From: Rhodocollybia butyracea
Taxonomy: Eukaryota; Basidiomycota; Agaricomycetes; Agaricales; Omphalotaceae
Assembly (NCBI GenBank): GCA_015501585.1
Contig: JADNRY010000192.1
Coordinates: 1 to 64,000, forward strand
Reading direction: 5' to 3'
Length of the DNA: 64,000 nucleotides
The position numbers and the translations under genes are program-made. Shown here one piece after another: positions 22,061-34,254 of the stretch (position 1 is its first letter; the number at the start of each line of letters is the position of its first letter). Below the pieces are notes generated by a model. That model was given only the letters and a program-made list of their open reading frames with translations, had not been told where the DNA came from and did no database searches.

Positions 22061-23028
22061 TCATCGCGTGTTGTTTATGAAGCAAAATAGGTGTTTCAGT
22101 GTCCCTGGAGTAGTAAGCATTGATGCTACAGTCCAATTCTTGGCGGCGACTTTCCGTGGTAGCTTTCCTCTTGCAACACAATGCGCCAGGCATTCCATCA
22201 TGTAGTGGAAGACTGTCTCTGGGACATCACATTTGCAGCAGGGACAGAATGGTGTCTTGACTTTTCTGATGTTGTGTAGGTGTTTCTGCAGAGGTATGTG
22301 CCTGGTTTGCAGCTGCGTCAGAATGGACAGTAACTTCCTCAGCAGTTCCCTCAAGAGTTTCCAATAGGCGCGGCTTGCGGCAGTGGCATTGGATGGATCT
22401 ATAAGGCTGAATTTAGCATATTGTGGTGAGGTTTTCCACACTTGGTTGTGCTGTGCCTTGAGTTGTTTTTTGAAGATTTGTACGACAGATGTTCAACTTT
22501 TGGGAAGAGGTTTGTGGAGCTGTACCGGAAGCCATGCCTTCCTGCTGGACCACCCTGCAGCTCCCTTCTTTGCCTCTTTGTCTGCTCCATCAGGAAAAAG
22601 TTCCTAAAGCCCAGGCTCCCCAGAGACACCCCCCAATCCTAGGCAACCTGAGGTAACCTGGGATACCCAGGCTCCCCAGGTCATCCCAGGTCAACCCCAG
22701 GGCAGCCCAGGACAACCTGGGGAGCCCTGGGTATCCCAGGCTGCCTCAGGTTTGCCCAGGTTGCCTAGGATTGGGGGGGGGGGGGGGGGTGTCTCTGGGG
22801 AGCCTGGGCTTTAGGACTTTTTCCTGATGTCTCTTGTTGCCCTCAATGCCCATGTGCCCTGGGACCCATGAAATGACGACTTGAACCCCTGGATGGATTG
22901 TGCGTAGTTGAATAAGTAGAGAGTGGAAGAAGTTGAGGAGATAGTGTGAGGGTCCGCTGTGTGCAGTGTCTGTCGCAGTAATAGCTGCTGTGTTGTCTAT
23001 CCAAATAGAAAGTTTTTGTAGTGATGTT
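22061..23028 (-). pseudogene. LINE remnant: RNase H end and zinc-finger C-terminus
   Basis: The minus strand codes the second half of an RNase H domain (IWIDNTAAI at about 23000, then VVISWVPGHMGIEGN near 22860). After a 240 bp palindromic insertion comes a C-terminal part with CPCC...H...C, a zinc-binding end typical of non-LTR retrotransposons (ORF 22441-22061). The first half of the RNase H lies at 25497-25800 beyond a hAT-like insertion. It is part of one broken LINE. Confidence 0.75.
22589..22828. mobile_element. Palindromic MITE-like insertion in the LINE
   Basis: Arms starting ATCAGGAAAAAGT(T)CCTAAAG at one end and its complement at the other flank a core dense in CCCAGG and CCTAGG. 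It interrupts the LINE coding sequence after the EGNK codons. The right arm carries a run of 17 G (22773-22789) where the left arm has 6 C. It is related in style to the element at 47037. Confidence 0.65.
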
Positions 23029-25488
23029 TAGAGATGTCCATGAGTCCAAGTCTTCACAAGTACTTGCAGGTAAGATCCGTGGGAAAACCCGCAAGTATGT
23101 GACTCGCGGATCCAGGATCCGTTTTCCACGGGTCAGGCGCGGGTCACAAGTCAGACATTTGCAATTTTCGGTTGACTTGCAAGTACTTGTGTGACTTGTG
23201 CAAGCAATATGAACTCATATATTTGTTGTTGGTGATCAAAACTTACAGTAATTAATAGTCTCATATTTATTATAGTACTTATCAAGTACTGCCACACATG
23301 TTTGAGGTTGTAGACAGCTCACAGCGATTGAGCACTTATTTTAGCGCCCAATCACCGTGAGTTGTCTACAATCCAAAGCCTAACTGTCAGTACATTTTTA
23401 CTTCATACCATAGTATGAAATTAGTGTAACAAGTAAAGTACAGGTTTTTAATACACTGTACAATCACTGTATGCAAGTAAATAATTGTGAATATAGCTGT
23501 AACTACTAGATTAGTGTGCGGATCCACAAGTACTTGCAGATAATACTTGCGAGTCAGTGACCCATTTCCCACGAGTCAGGCCTTTTAGGCCACAAGTACT
23601 TGCGCTCTGGATCCAAGTATACTTGGATCCGGTATTTGGGTATTTACATGTAGGTATGTGAAAGGTGTTATAAAACAACCTAACAAAAACACTACCGCAC
23701 CTAACCAGACGATCAATATGTAAGGGAGCGAGGGCGGGTTGTCAGAGATTCCCCGAGGGAAAGTCTTGTAATATCGGATGTATGTGCACGGCTGCTCCAG
23801 GTTCAAGACTGTAGCGCTAACGTGGGTAACTAAGCTTAGACAACTCTTAGAACTAAGTCGAGAGAAGCCTAGTTGAGTGTATGAGTGTACGAGGGAACCA
23901 GATGTGTATGTCCAAATCAATTAAACCAAAACCAATACAACGAAACTAAGATTCTCCTAGGCAAACTCTGGCTCTAGTTAGAATAATAATCTCGAGGTTT
24001 GTCAACAACCCTAGGCAAGCTCTGGCACTAGCTGCTGTGACGCCATAAAGTCCTCAACCAAACTCTGGGCCAAGCTACAATATTGTGAGTGAACTTAATC
24101 ACTAGGAACTTGTACCACAATCTTAGTGGCTTGTCTAACTTCGTGAAGAAGTCAACTAAGGAACCCTCACTCTGGAGCCAAATAATCCCTTACTAGAAGC
24201 CATCCCCTCTAAGGAAGCAACTAGATTTGAGTTGATCTGGAGTTCAAGAGAACTCTACACACTTAAATTTGATCAAGATATAAATGGGCTTTGCGAAGCG
24301 CGTGAAGTTAGATTACTTTCTAAAGATCACCAAGTCAGGAGGCATCATGCTACTGATCCTGTGGGGACGTTCTACGGAGCACTGGTCTTAGCAGTCAAGT
24401 CGAGGGCAAGAAACTTGTCTTATTGAATAAATATGTCTGGCTTATATACTGAGTAGAGAGAGTTTAATACAAAAAATAGATGAAACAGATACGGAGAGAG
24501 ACGGAAAGAGAGTGGAACAGAGGAATCTGGCTTGGAAAGGAAACTCCAGCCTATATATGGTACACACAATAAAGAAATAGTCCATTCTTGGGTATATATC
24601 AGAGGTAAAATATGATTTCGTGAGGATTAACATAGTTTAAAGTGTTTTGATCCAAGCGAGGTTTCTCCAATTACTCCACAATTCTCCGGGGTCAGGAGTA
24701 CCTTTATGCTTCATGATCACTCGCCGCCCGGTTTCCCTTGGGTGAGTTTCATTCTATTCCTCGGATATTTCTGTCCATCCTAAGTGTAATTAACATTCTC
24801 TCGAGAAGGCCTGTGGTCTAGCTTCCCAACGACACCACTTATGATAGTCTCGAGCAACTGCGCTGAGTATGTACAAGTGATTCCCGATAGTCGCCTTTAA
24901 CGGATAAGACCTCCCGTGTATGATTTCTAAGATCAAATGTTTTGATTTGCCAAGGCTATCCCGGTGCATAGCTTTCCATAGGACTGCTAAGCATGTTTCT
25001 ACTGTCTTCACGGTTACAACCGGTGCCGTGAATAGACCTATACGGTTTCCTCGGGACTGTTCTGGTCCATTGTTACGGACTGTAAAGTCCACATCTTAAC
25101 ATAGCTTGTTGGGGGTCTTAGTGCAAGGGATGCCTTCCCTCATAATTCCTTCCCTTGAGTAATGCGTTGGCTTAGTACTTATCCCGCTTTGAGATGTCCT
25201 GTAGCTTAGAGAGTATACACTCTTGGGTATAACTAGATTGACGATCTAGTGTTACATCTCCGGGCAGCCCAGGTATCCTCACTAGCTTGGCTCTAGGCTA
25301 CGCTTGTGGACGTACCCTCATGGCTCACTGAGTATTATTGTTAAGTTCTTTGCCTCGGCAACAGCTATCACGCTTGGGCTCTGTATAACTCTCTTATTGC
25401 ATTGTATAACATGTACAAAATGTCAAAATGTACGGTTACACGCCTTAGGCCGATCTTAGGCCTAATACCGGACTCATGGACATCTCTA
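23029..25488. mobile_element. hAT-like element with 8-bp target duplication
   Basis: The ends are perfect inverted repeats TAGAGATGTCCATGAGTCC (19 bp). The flanking 8-bp duplication GTGATGTT (23021-23028 and 25489-25496) is the hAT hallmark, and removing the element restores the RNase H reading of the LINE. Subterminal repeats of CAAGTACTTG and TGGATCC type lie at 23040-23120 and 23520-23640. A hairpin (ttgtagacagctcac) sits at about 23312-23375. No transposase is recognisable in the remaining 1.8 kb, so it is non-autonomous or carries a further unknown insertion. Confidence 0.8.
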
Positions 25489-25496
25489 GTGATGTT

Positions 25497-27185
25497 TGTT
25501 GGCAGGCAAGGTGTAGTGCTAGAATCAGTCCCATGCATTCTCCTTCATAAACCTTGTGATTGTCACTGGATCTGAGCCGGAACCTTATCACTTCTTCTTC
25601 TTCTCCATCCATATAAAGAACTGCTGCGGCTCCAGCTCCTCCCTTGTATCCAGACCCGTCTGCAAATACCATCACATCCGCATCATCCTCCTCTACCATC
25701 CTCGCTACTTTGTTTTTGACCTCACAAATTTGTATCTTGAGTTCTGGGTCCCAGCTTGACTTGTACCATACCGCGGCTCTCTTTTCCATATCTCGCGGTT
25801 TCAGTTCATAGAATCCCATCAAGTCATGCAACAGAGAGAAGTGTCTGGATTGTCGAGAGTTCTGTGCTGCTTTTGCAGCAGGTGAGGCAAGTGGGTGAGT
25901 GTCCAGCAGCGTTGCAATTTGTGGTGCTGCTTGGTGTCGCTGACACTCAATTTCGAAGGATATTGGTAGCAGAGCTGCGTGGATGTCGAGTATATTGGTT
26001 GCCGTTGTGCTCATTGCCCCCGTGATCAAAATTGCGGCCTTTCAGGCAACGTGTTATTGCCCTGTCCCTTGTCTTCTTGCCTTTCCTCCGCTTGCGCTGT
26101 GGGACCATGACCACATTGGCAGCGTACAGCATCCTTGTGACCGCTTTTGACTTGTAGAATTGTTGGATATGCTGTGCGGGCATCCCAGTGGTTGGAATTG
26201 TGTTACCCATCCCTGTCCCCTCTTCACCATCACTGCATGCTGCTCCTTCCATTGTAACGCCTTGTCCATTAATACTCCTAGAAATCTTGTATATGTCTCT
26301 GTCTTCACTGTCGTTCCCCCTATCTCTACCCCTGGACCATCTATTAATTGTGTTTTTGTTTTTTTGTTTTTGCTTTCCTTTCCTTCCTCTACTACTATTC
26401 TTGATAATGTTGTTGTTTTTGTTTTTGTTATTACTGTGTTTTCGTTCTTCTCTTCTTCTTGTGAAGTCGACCAGTTTGAATTTGTCAACGCCGAATGTGC
26501 AATTGTGAGTTTCGGCCCATTCCACTACTCTGTTCTTCCTACTCATCATCTCCTCTAGGTTCTCGTGCAACTCTTCCACATCCTTCCCCCATGTCATCAC
26601 TGCCACATCATCCATAAAACCAAACCCTTCCTCCCTCTTTGCTCTCTGAAACAGTCTCAACAGACCCCCTGCATACAGGATGTAGCCAATCCCTGCCATC
26701 GGATCTCCCTGGTCCTCCCCATTGTAAACTCGGAAGGTGTCGGAGGTAAAGTCATCAAAGATGATTCTTGTGGCGCGGTGTGCATACCGTCGTTGTAGCC
26801 ATTCCATGATCTCAATTGGGACTCCTAGGAGTCTTAGCTTGTGGTACAGCATTTCGAGGTCTACACTCAGGAAAGCTCCCTTCACATCCATGAATAGGAC
26901 AGATACTACAGATCCCTCTTGCCATAGTTCTTTGATTCGGGAAACCACCAAGTGAATTGAGTCTGTGGTGTTCCGCCCTGGCCTTGCGCCAAACTGCATT
27001 TCCGGTAGTGATAGAAGTATTTCCGCCACCTTCATGACCTCGTCCCCTACTGTACTGTTCACCACATGTCCATGGCCATGCGAGGTGACCACCGGTCTCC
27101 ATGCTGCTGGTATTCAGTAGTCTGCTTTCCCTGGCTTCCTCAAGACATTGGTCTTGTTGAGTGCCCAGTCATCCGGGTATACCTT
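25497..27185 (-). pseudogene. LINE remnant: reverse transcriptase and start of RNase H
   Basis: The minus strand encodes non-LTR reverse transcriptase blocks in order: GARPGRNTTDSI, MDVKGAFLSV, GEDQGDPMAGIG and the catalytic FMDD. They are followed after a frameshift at about 26480 by RFLGVLMDKALQW and an RNase H beginning (VFADGSGYKGGAGAAAVLY, then YEGECMGLILAL). The open stretch begins inside the RT domain, with an in-frame stop just before, so the 5' end is missing. This and 22061-23028 are one dead copy. Confidence 0.85.
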
Positions 27186-27436
27186 AGGTAGAGACTTTTC
27201 CGAGATTACTGACTTCTGTGTGCCTCTTTTGAGTTACTGGATCTGGCGCTGTATCACCACTGGAAAGTTTTTGGTGTAACTCTGGATGAATTGTCTTCAG
27301 CATCTGTAGTGTATGGAGAGTCTGAGGGCTTGTCAAAGACTCATGGGAGCAGTTGTATTTACCAATGCGGCAGAGCTGAAAAGCATACAAAGGGATTTAG
27401 TGAGTAGTAAGGCAATAGGTATGATGCACACAGTGC

Positions 27437-27465
27437 TAAAGATGTCCACAGGTCCAGATCCCAAC
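27437..27465. mobile_element. hAT-type terminus-like sequence
   Basis: It reads TAAAGATGTCCACAGGTCC, a variant of the termini at 21546 and 23029. Related CAAGTATTTAC and TGGATCC repeats lie at 28040-28110 and 30630-30700. An older hAT-like element probably spans this area but its other end was not found. Confidence 0.4.
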
Positions 27466-27683
27466 TAGAGACAATGATAATATACAAGCAGACTTGTTAT
27501 AACAAGTAATCTGAAAATAAGGTATTCCTTTGTTATAACAAGACAGGTAAAATTATAATGACTTGTTGTTAAAAAGAGAAGTTGAGTTGAACTTCACTAC
27601 CTTCTAAGTCCCTAATAATGGTGTCCCTTGTACTCAAGTTTCCCTTATGTTTTTTTGCACATAAAGCTAGTATTAAGCAATGT

Positions 27684-27742
27684 GGAGGTTAGCTCTTGTT
27701 AGGGTTAGCCTTGGCTAACCCTAACATTAGAGAGCTAACCTT
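27684..27742. repeat. Inverted repeat (hairpin)
   Basis: The segment GGTTAGCTCTTGTTAGGG...CCTAACATTAGAGAGCTAACC forms a near-perfect hairpin of about 25 bp per arm, directly before the telomere-like tract. Confidence 0.6.
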
Positions 27743-27767
27743 CCGCATCGCCAAAAGTGCGGTAAGG

Positions 27768-27885
27768 ACTTGTTAGGGTTTAGGGTTGGTTTAGGGTTTA
27801 GGGTTTAGGTTTAGGGTTTAGGGCTTAGGTTTAGGTTTAGGGTTTAGGGTTTAAGCTTAGGGTTAGGTTAAGGTTTAGGGGTTAG
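27768..27885 (+). repeat. Interstitial telomere-like repeats
   Basis: About 118 bp of TTTAGGG and TTAGGG units with occasional single-base variants (gggcttagg, ggttaagg). It sits far from the window ends, between the LINE and a TIR element, so it is interstitial here. Confidence 0.8.
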
Positions 27886-28354
27886 GTGCGCCGCAGGATA
27901 CCCAGTATAAATGAGGCTTTAGGGCCCGAAGTTACGCTCTGACACAGTTATGTAATCTGATTAATAGTTACTTACAAGGGATTATATACAACGGTACCAC
28001 TTGTTATAATAAGTATATTTGTACAATATCTTTGTTCTACACTCCAGATCCAACTCCAAGTACACTTGGATCCATGGTAAATGGATACCAGGATCTGCAA
28101 GTATTTACTAGTACTTACAATGATAATTAAATTATGTACTACATGCAGGTGTGGATGTGAGCTACTTCAGTGGGTACATAGTGTAGAGAATACAGTTGCT
28201 ACATGGCCAAGGAACACCAGTTCTAAACTGATGCAAGCAACAGAAGCTAAAGAAAGGTACATCCATCATGATTGTAGATGTATTACAGTGCATATAGCTA
28301 CATATAACCTACTACATGCTATGTGGAAGCATGAGCTGCTCAGACAGGGTCTAG

Positions 28355-30559
28355 TATGGAAAGCAAGAAGGGCCTGCCACGTCGGATCATGGTTTTTGAC
28401 GTAGCCGAACTGATGGTGCCAAATCGGGACACGGACCTCGGGCACCTGGAATAATTATGTAAATTTACTGCTATTTATTCATCAGCACTGTTCTTGTCGT
28501 CAATTAAGAAGTCAATAATTCCTTAAGCTAGTCTATCACTGTTAATGCTAAATAACTAATGCTATGGCCTCACATTCATCGGGTATCTGTTAGACTGTTA
28601 TAGTTCATCCAAGTACAACTTGCTATGTCAATGCTCTGCCAGGAAGTTTTGGAAACAGCTGTGAACTTGAAAAGTAATCTAACTTCAGTGTACACAACTG
28701 TACAACAACTCGTGTTGGTAAATGTGTGATAAGTAAGCTAACTATTGGTTAACAGAAACTGAAGAGTTTCAAATAGTGAAGTGACGGGCCCAAGACGGGG
28801 CCGCCGTGAAGACCCAGCATTTTTGCCGGGGATGGTTGAAGACCAGGGGGTGATATCACTGCACAGCAGCAAGCGTATAAGTGAGACCCAATGTGACACC
28901 GTTGGGACACTGGTGAGGACCGACTCGGAGGTAGTAGAGGTGCTGGACTGGGAAAGTGGGCGGCCCCTCCTCCTGTGGCTTGCGCCTCCCGTGTAGGAGG
29001 GCCAGTCTAGACTAGCCACTCTGACCTTCAATTTTCGAGGGAAGGTCAGCATCCACTAGTTTGAGCCAGCTCATGTATACACTTGAACCAAGTCCAATCT
29101 ATTCAAGGTGGGAAAGTTTCAAAGCAAGGCCCGAAGTATTCTAAGTGAGAATAGGTCTTCTAGTGAGATCTTATGGGATTACAAGTACCAACAAGTGCGC
29201 AAGTACTAGAGAGATGATAAGGCTTATTAGAAGGTGATGAAAGAGTCCAAGGACTTGTTTTAAGTAATTAGTCCTTTAAATACAAGTAAGAAGTTTAAAA
29301 TGAATAAATGATTTATCAAAATAAGTAACTATTACTTACCTATTTAGTAAGTCTGTAAATCCATAGTACTTACTTACAAGTCATGCTACATGCCAACTAC
29401 ATGCACAACTGTCTATGTAGTCTGGCAAATCACACTTGCCATGACCACAGCAAAGTATTTACCAGCTGTTCTGTCACTGACTGGCTGATAAAAGGTACTG
29501 TGCTCATGACAGCCTACAGGGATGTCGACTATCTGTATGGTCTGTGTCAGGGGAGTTTGGCTCCCGCTATCACATTCACGCATGGGCAATGTTTCTCCCT
29601 TTCTCTATCCATATTCCGTCGGTACTAAGTATTTTTCCTTTATCATTCGCTAAATTACTTTACCGAGTCATTGTACTTAATATAGAGTAGATTTGGCTTT
29701 GCACCCTGGCAGTTGTTTCACTCAATGTGTCACTGGAGTCGGGGATAGCGAGTTAACTAGTTTCACAAGGGAGAAGAATGACTACAGAATATGGAGATGT
29801 TTGTTTGAGAGCTAGAAGAGAAGTGAGATCTGCACAGATTTTTCAGTTTAGTTTAAAATAGTGACACAAGTACTGGAGATCATGGCAAGGATCATGGCTG
29901 GACTACAATTAACTTTGAGCACAAGTTTCTATTACTGGACCTGCAGGCAATTATGACTTCAGATTTAGTGGGCATATTAGTTAAACTCATCACATTTCAG
30001 GATCCGGTTCATCAGGCTGTGATTTTTTTGAAGCTGGCCTTGCATTTTGTATCATGTAGCTCTGCTGAGAGTACTAATTGGAAGACTCGGAAACAGTACT
30101 AAGTATATGGGTAGTGCTTTGATTATTGTTTCCGACGGTATTGAATAGTCATGGGTAAGTATTAGAGAGGAAGGGGTCCACTGCCAGTATGCCCAAGGCT
30201 CGCTGGCTAGCGGTAAAGCTGGTAGTATTAGGTTAAGCTACTATGCTATGTACAGGCTAATCTAGTGTACTTTCCATCACGTGGCCTGGCTCCAGTGATG
30301 GACAGGTGGACGCGACATGTTCTATCTGTTCCAGCATACACAGGGCACTTAGCCTCGTATTTTAGCCTTGTATTCTTAACTTAGGGCATTCAACGAAGAG
30401 AGTAACGGGAAGATATTTGTAAACGGCGGCGATAAATAAGTAGGATTAGATTTACATAATTACAATGAGTGCCCGAGGTCCATGTCCCGATTTGGCACCA
30501 TCAGTTCGGCTACGTCAAAAATGATGATCCGACGTGGCAGGCCCTTCTTGCTTTCCATA
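28355..30559. mobile_element. TIR element of 2.2 kb with 91-bp ends
   Basis: Left (28355-28445) and right (30469-30559) ends are inverted repeats of about 91 bp that differ at only a few positions, starting TATGGAAAGCAAGAAGGGCC. Weaker similarity continues inward. The host hexamer GTCTAG is duplicated on both sides (28349-28354, 30560-30565). The interior holds no recognisable transposase; the longest open frames (about 100 codons) have no motif. The family is unassigned. Confidence 0.75.
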
Positions 30560-30565
30560 GTCTAG

Positions 30566-32279
30566 TACATAGAGGAAAGTATATTCCAGCAGTTATTTGA
30601 GTGGCAAAATTTTATTCTGGCTCTCCCAATAAATACTTGCAAACCATATGAATCCGGGGAAAATGGATACCGGTATCTGCAAGTAGACATACTTGCAAGT
30701 ATTCTCTGCTAGTCAACAATACTGAAAAGTGGAATGTAATTAACGGGTTTGGCATTTGCTCCACTGTCAACAGTAGTAGTACACAGGGCAGTGAGATCAA
30801 TTGTCATTGTAAGAGTCCCGAACTCAGTTGATCCTGTTAGAGCATATGTTCTTGTGCTCGGTCGTTCCGCCACATACGTACATTAGGTAATCTAATCATT
30901 CTTTCATCCGTACCACGTCGTCGCGATTCCCTTCGCACCCGAAGGTCGACTGTACCATCCCCGCCGCTTGCCTTATCAGATCCCCAGGTTGATCCTCTTA
31001 TAAGTAAGTATTTTGGGAATGAGGGTGTGATGGTGGCGCTTAATAGTGCTGGCCCTGATGGGCATTTTTATGTGCTACGTTAGAATTGGCAGCTAGCTGA
31101 AAAAATGTAATTGAGGGCAGGTTGAGGGGAGTCTCCTTACTTCTATCCTTTGACCACTCTCCAGGTTATGAGTGACCTCAGCCTCTCCCTCCGACGGTCA
31201 TTTAACTCAACTTGGGTGTGTTTCCTGCTCTCCAGTCTTTCATTCCCACTGACTTCAATGTTCTTATGTTCTTTCTACTATCTAGTTTGTTTGTTCCCCT
31301 TGAGCCTTCAGGCATCTCCAGTCTTTCACTTGCACTTCTTGCCACCCTCCAGCAGCCAGCTTGTGACTACCCCTCACTAACCTCCAGTCTTTTTGTTCCA
31401 CTGATGGCTATCCCTCACCACCTGTTAGAATGTGAGTCCTCACCTTAGGTGCCATTTTGCCTTTACTGATTCCCATCCACTTGCCACTCTCCAGCATGTG
31501 AGTGTTCCCTCAGCCATGAGAGGCTAGTGGAAAAAGAGGAGTAATTTTTTATCTTCAATCTACTACTACTTACAAGGCAACATTGCAGGAATAAGCCTTG
31601 ATTTACTTACAGCTGCCGGTGAGTGTTTATTTCTCGGATATTGTCTTCCATTTCGGCTGCATGATGTGTTTAATTTATTTGCGTGTCCCTTTTTAATGCA
31701 CACCAGTTTTGGATCTCAACTCAACTGAGCGGTAATTACTTTTTACTATTACTTTGTTCACCTTAGACGTATGTCTTCCTCTGCTTCCGAAATGCGGTGT
31801 CTGGGAAGAGTAGATATTAAATTTAGTTCTGCACAGAATTGCTGTAAATGTATCTGTAACAATTACTCAGCCTTTCTCAACTGCGGTGAGGAGATAAGGT
31901 AGCATTTAGAAAATGCCCAGTTCATAATCAGGTGAGTGAACTCCATTAGAGTCGACATATGGTCTGCAACTGACTGTCATCAATCACGAGCTTGAGGCGT
32001 TCATCCGCAATACCTGGGTTTTGAATCTTTGATCAAAGCAGGAGTAGTCACTTCCTTCTTGGAAATCAAAAGCCAGGATACTGGCTCTAGAGCGTTCTGA
32101 GCTGCTCTGGATTGGTACATAGCAGTCCATAGCTCAACTCAAGTTTTCAAGTTGCAGATGTTTCTATAGCATTGCCCTATTCCATTGATCCTCCAAGCTT
32201 TGCAAGTATAAATAAGAGTATAGAGCTAGAGATCACTTATTGCTCCGACAACTTGGTTACTCAAATATTTGCACTTGGT
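30566..32279. other. Intergenic with degenerate CTCCAGTCTTT repeats
   Basis: At 31160-31500 a loose tandem of about 60-bp units contains CTCCAGTCTTT and CCACTGA. CAAGTATTT-type hAT subterminal repeats lie at 30630-30700. No gene recognised. Confidence 0.4.
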
Positions 32280-33522
32280 ATGATACAAGAAGAGCAAGAG
32301 CTACTTGTTGGCCTCGGAACTGCCTGCTATCTAAACTTATGTTCCCTTCTAATCTTTTCCTTTTTCTATGGTGTTTACTCTCTCTGCTTGATCTGACTGG
32401 AATCTCATCTTATCTCATGTAGGGTTTGCCATGCTGGGGATACTGATTGCAATACATCTGCAAAAGTAAGCCTGTTATGTTTCGGTGCTCTTTGTTGTGT
32501 GGTACATACAGCAATCGGAGTTTAACTTTTACTACTAAGGATCAAAAATTGGCATGAGCCAAAAGCAATCCAGCTTTTGTGCTGTATGGCTGTTGCCCTC
32601 ATTTCAACTGGGAACATGCTCACTACGGGCTTTATTGACCTCACTCAAGTCAAACTTGGCATTATGGAGGAGGTTCTAAATATCCCGTCTAATATTGTCA
32701 TTGTCAATGATATTTCTTCTTTTTTTACCACAATAATGGTGAGATTTCTGATAGTTATTATCCTTGTACTCACCTTTCCACTTCACATCCAGCTTTTGGT
32801 TGGCGATTTTGTGATCTGCTGGAGAGCCTGGGTCCTCTTGCCTCATGACCAATTTTGGCGGTTTGTACTGGTCATCATTATGGCTGGCAACATAGGTATG
32901 GATTGTAAATTTGTCATTGTTGGTGCGCTACTCATAAGCAATCTACTTTCATATAGGTGTCAATATTGCAGATTGCGTATTTATCACACTTGCTGGCAAT
33001 ACAGTTCATGGATTTTATACTTTGGACTGGATTTCAATTGCTCTGTCATTGCTAGTAAACATAGCAGCAACAGCATTGATTGCCTGGAAAGCTTGGTGCT
33101 ACCACTGTTTGCCATAATTTGACATAATCTCATTGAAATTTACCTTGTAGGGCTCATTACTGCACCATGAGGGAAGCTTTGGTCCGGCAAAAAAAGTCAT
33201 ATTCAAAAAATTCTACTTCTTTTGGTGGAATCTGGGGCGCTTTTTCTTGTTATACAATTATTTGCATTGATAGGGCAGATATTATTCACAGCAGAAAGCA
33301 CAACCACAGGTCTAACTATCTCCCTCTTTGCACAGATTAGTACATATTTTTTTCCTGCATTTGCTGTGAGTCAGTTTTCAGTATTCTATTCCCAGAGGAC
33401 TTAGTCAAAATCTGCAGGCACTTTATCCCATCGCTATAATTGTTTTAGTCCATTCCAACAATTCACCTGTAGAGGAAACATTCCAGCTCACAGCTCAACT
33501 TCAAACTGTCAGTGCTAAATAG
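32280..33522 (+). CDS. Seven-helix orphan membrane protein (possible frameshift)
   Basis: Seven exons (32280-32370, 32423-32465, 32540-32738, 32793-32895, 32957-33095, 33151-33365, 33418-33522) give about 297 residues with some seven hydrophobic segments. Family-like blocks are visible: GDFVICWRAW, LLLLVESGALF and LYPIAIIVLV. Proteins of this kind are common in Agaricomycetes and have no known function; it is related to the genes at 52877 and 57271. Exon 6 contains a run of seven A (33189-33195) where six would keep the frame from MREALVR into the LLLLVESG block. So the gene is either inactivated by one base or the run is miscounted. The ATG at 32280 is chosen by phase. The last three splice sites are typical. 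Confidence 0.6.
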
Positions 33523-34005
33523 AGACAAACAGTGCTTGCATATTGGCTTGAATTTCCTGTTTGATTATTTATTCTGCAACTTCCAAGCAACTTCTGTTTC
33601 CCTAGTTTGGTGCATTGCACTGAAGTGAGCTGGCATGATCTGAGCAAGGATCAACAAAGGTGCTCAGCTGGGTCCAACAAACAGCTAGGCATAGATCACA
33701 CTTTGGTCTAGGTAAGTAACCTGAAAAGTGGGCTAAAAAAAAGCTAAAAATAATAATAAGTAAACATGATAATGAGCTTGTCATTTTGTCAGAGATTTGA
33801 AGTTGAAACTTGACAGTCGTACTTATAGGCAGGCTGCAGGCCGGAATTATATGCAGATTATTATCCTCCCTGCTCCCCCAAAACATGTCTGATGAGGGAG
33901 AGGAAATTTGATTTTTTGGACACTTTTGATGAGTAAATGCATATAGTAAAGTAAGCAAAAAGTAAGTAGACAACAAAAAAGCAGTTAACAGGCGCACACA
34001 AACAG
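33523..34005. other. Intergenic, nothing recognised
   Basis: No motif, repeat or paralogue was seen between the membrane protein gene and the tRNA-like cluster. Confidence 0.35.
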
Positions 34006-34109
34006 TGGACAAATCCGGATTTGAACCGGAGACCTTTCACATTTACGGATGCTCCAGCAGGTGTTGGAATGCAAAACGAACTTCATGATAACCCCTACAC
34101 CATATGCCC
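34006..34109 (-). pseudogene. Divergent tRNA-Ala copy e
   Basis: The acceptor stem (GGGCATA/TTTGTCC) and T arm are intact. About four extra bases lie at the D arm/anticodon stem junction and the anticodon stem is TTCGT/GTGAA with two wobble pairs. It is probably non-functional, but this is less certain than for copies b and c. Confidence 0.6.
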
Positions 34110-34254
34110 TGTAGTTTTCTCCTTGTGACATTATGATATAAGTAACAATACACTGTAAGGTAATGATACATGAAGTAGCCGTTTCAAAGAGAACAAAGTA
34201 AACAACTAGAGGGAAAAGAAAAGAAATAAAATAAAAGTTCAGGTTATTCTTCAG

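Noticed and set aside
23650..25410. A solo LTR or second retrotransposon inside the hAT-like element
   Set aside because: TGTTA...TAACA-like edges exist (23656 and 25411) but no matching target duplication or inner motif was found.
28355..30559. Calling the element Tc1/mariner or piggyBac
   Set aside because: The duplication is GTCTAG (6 bp), not TA or TTAA, and there is no transposase to decide.
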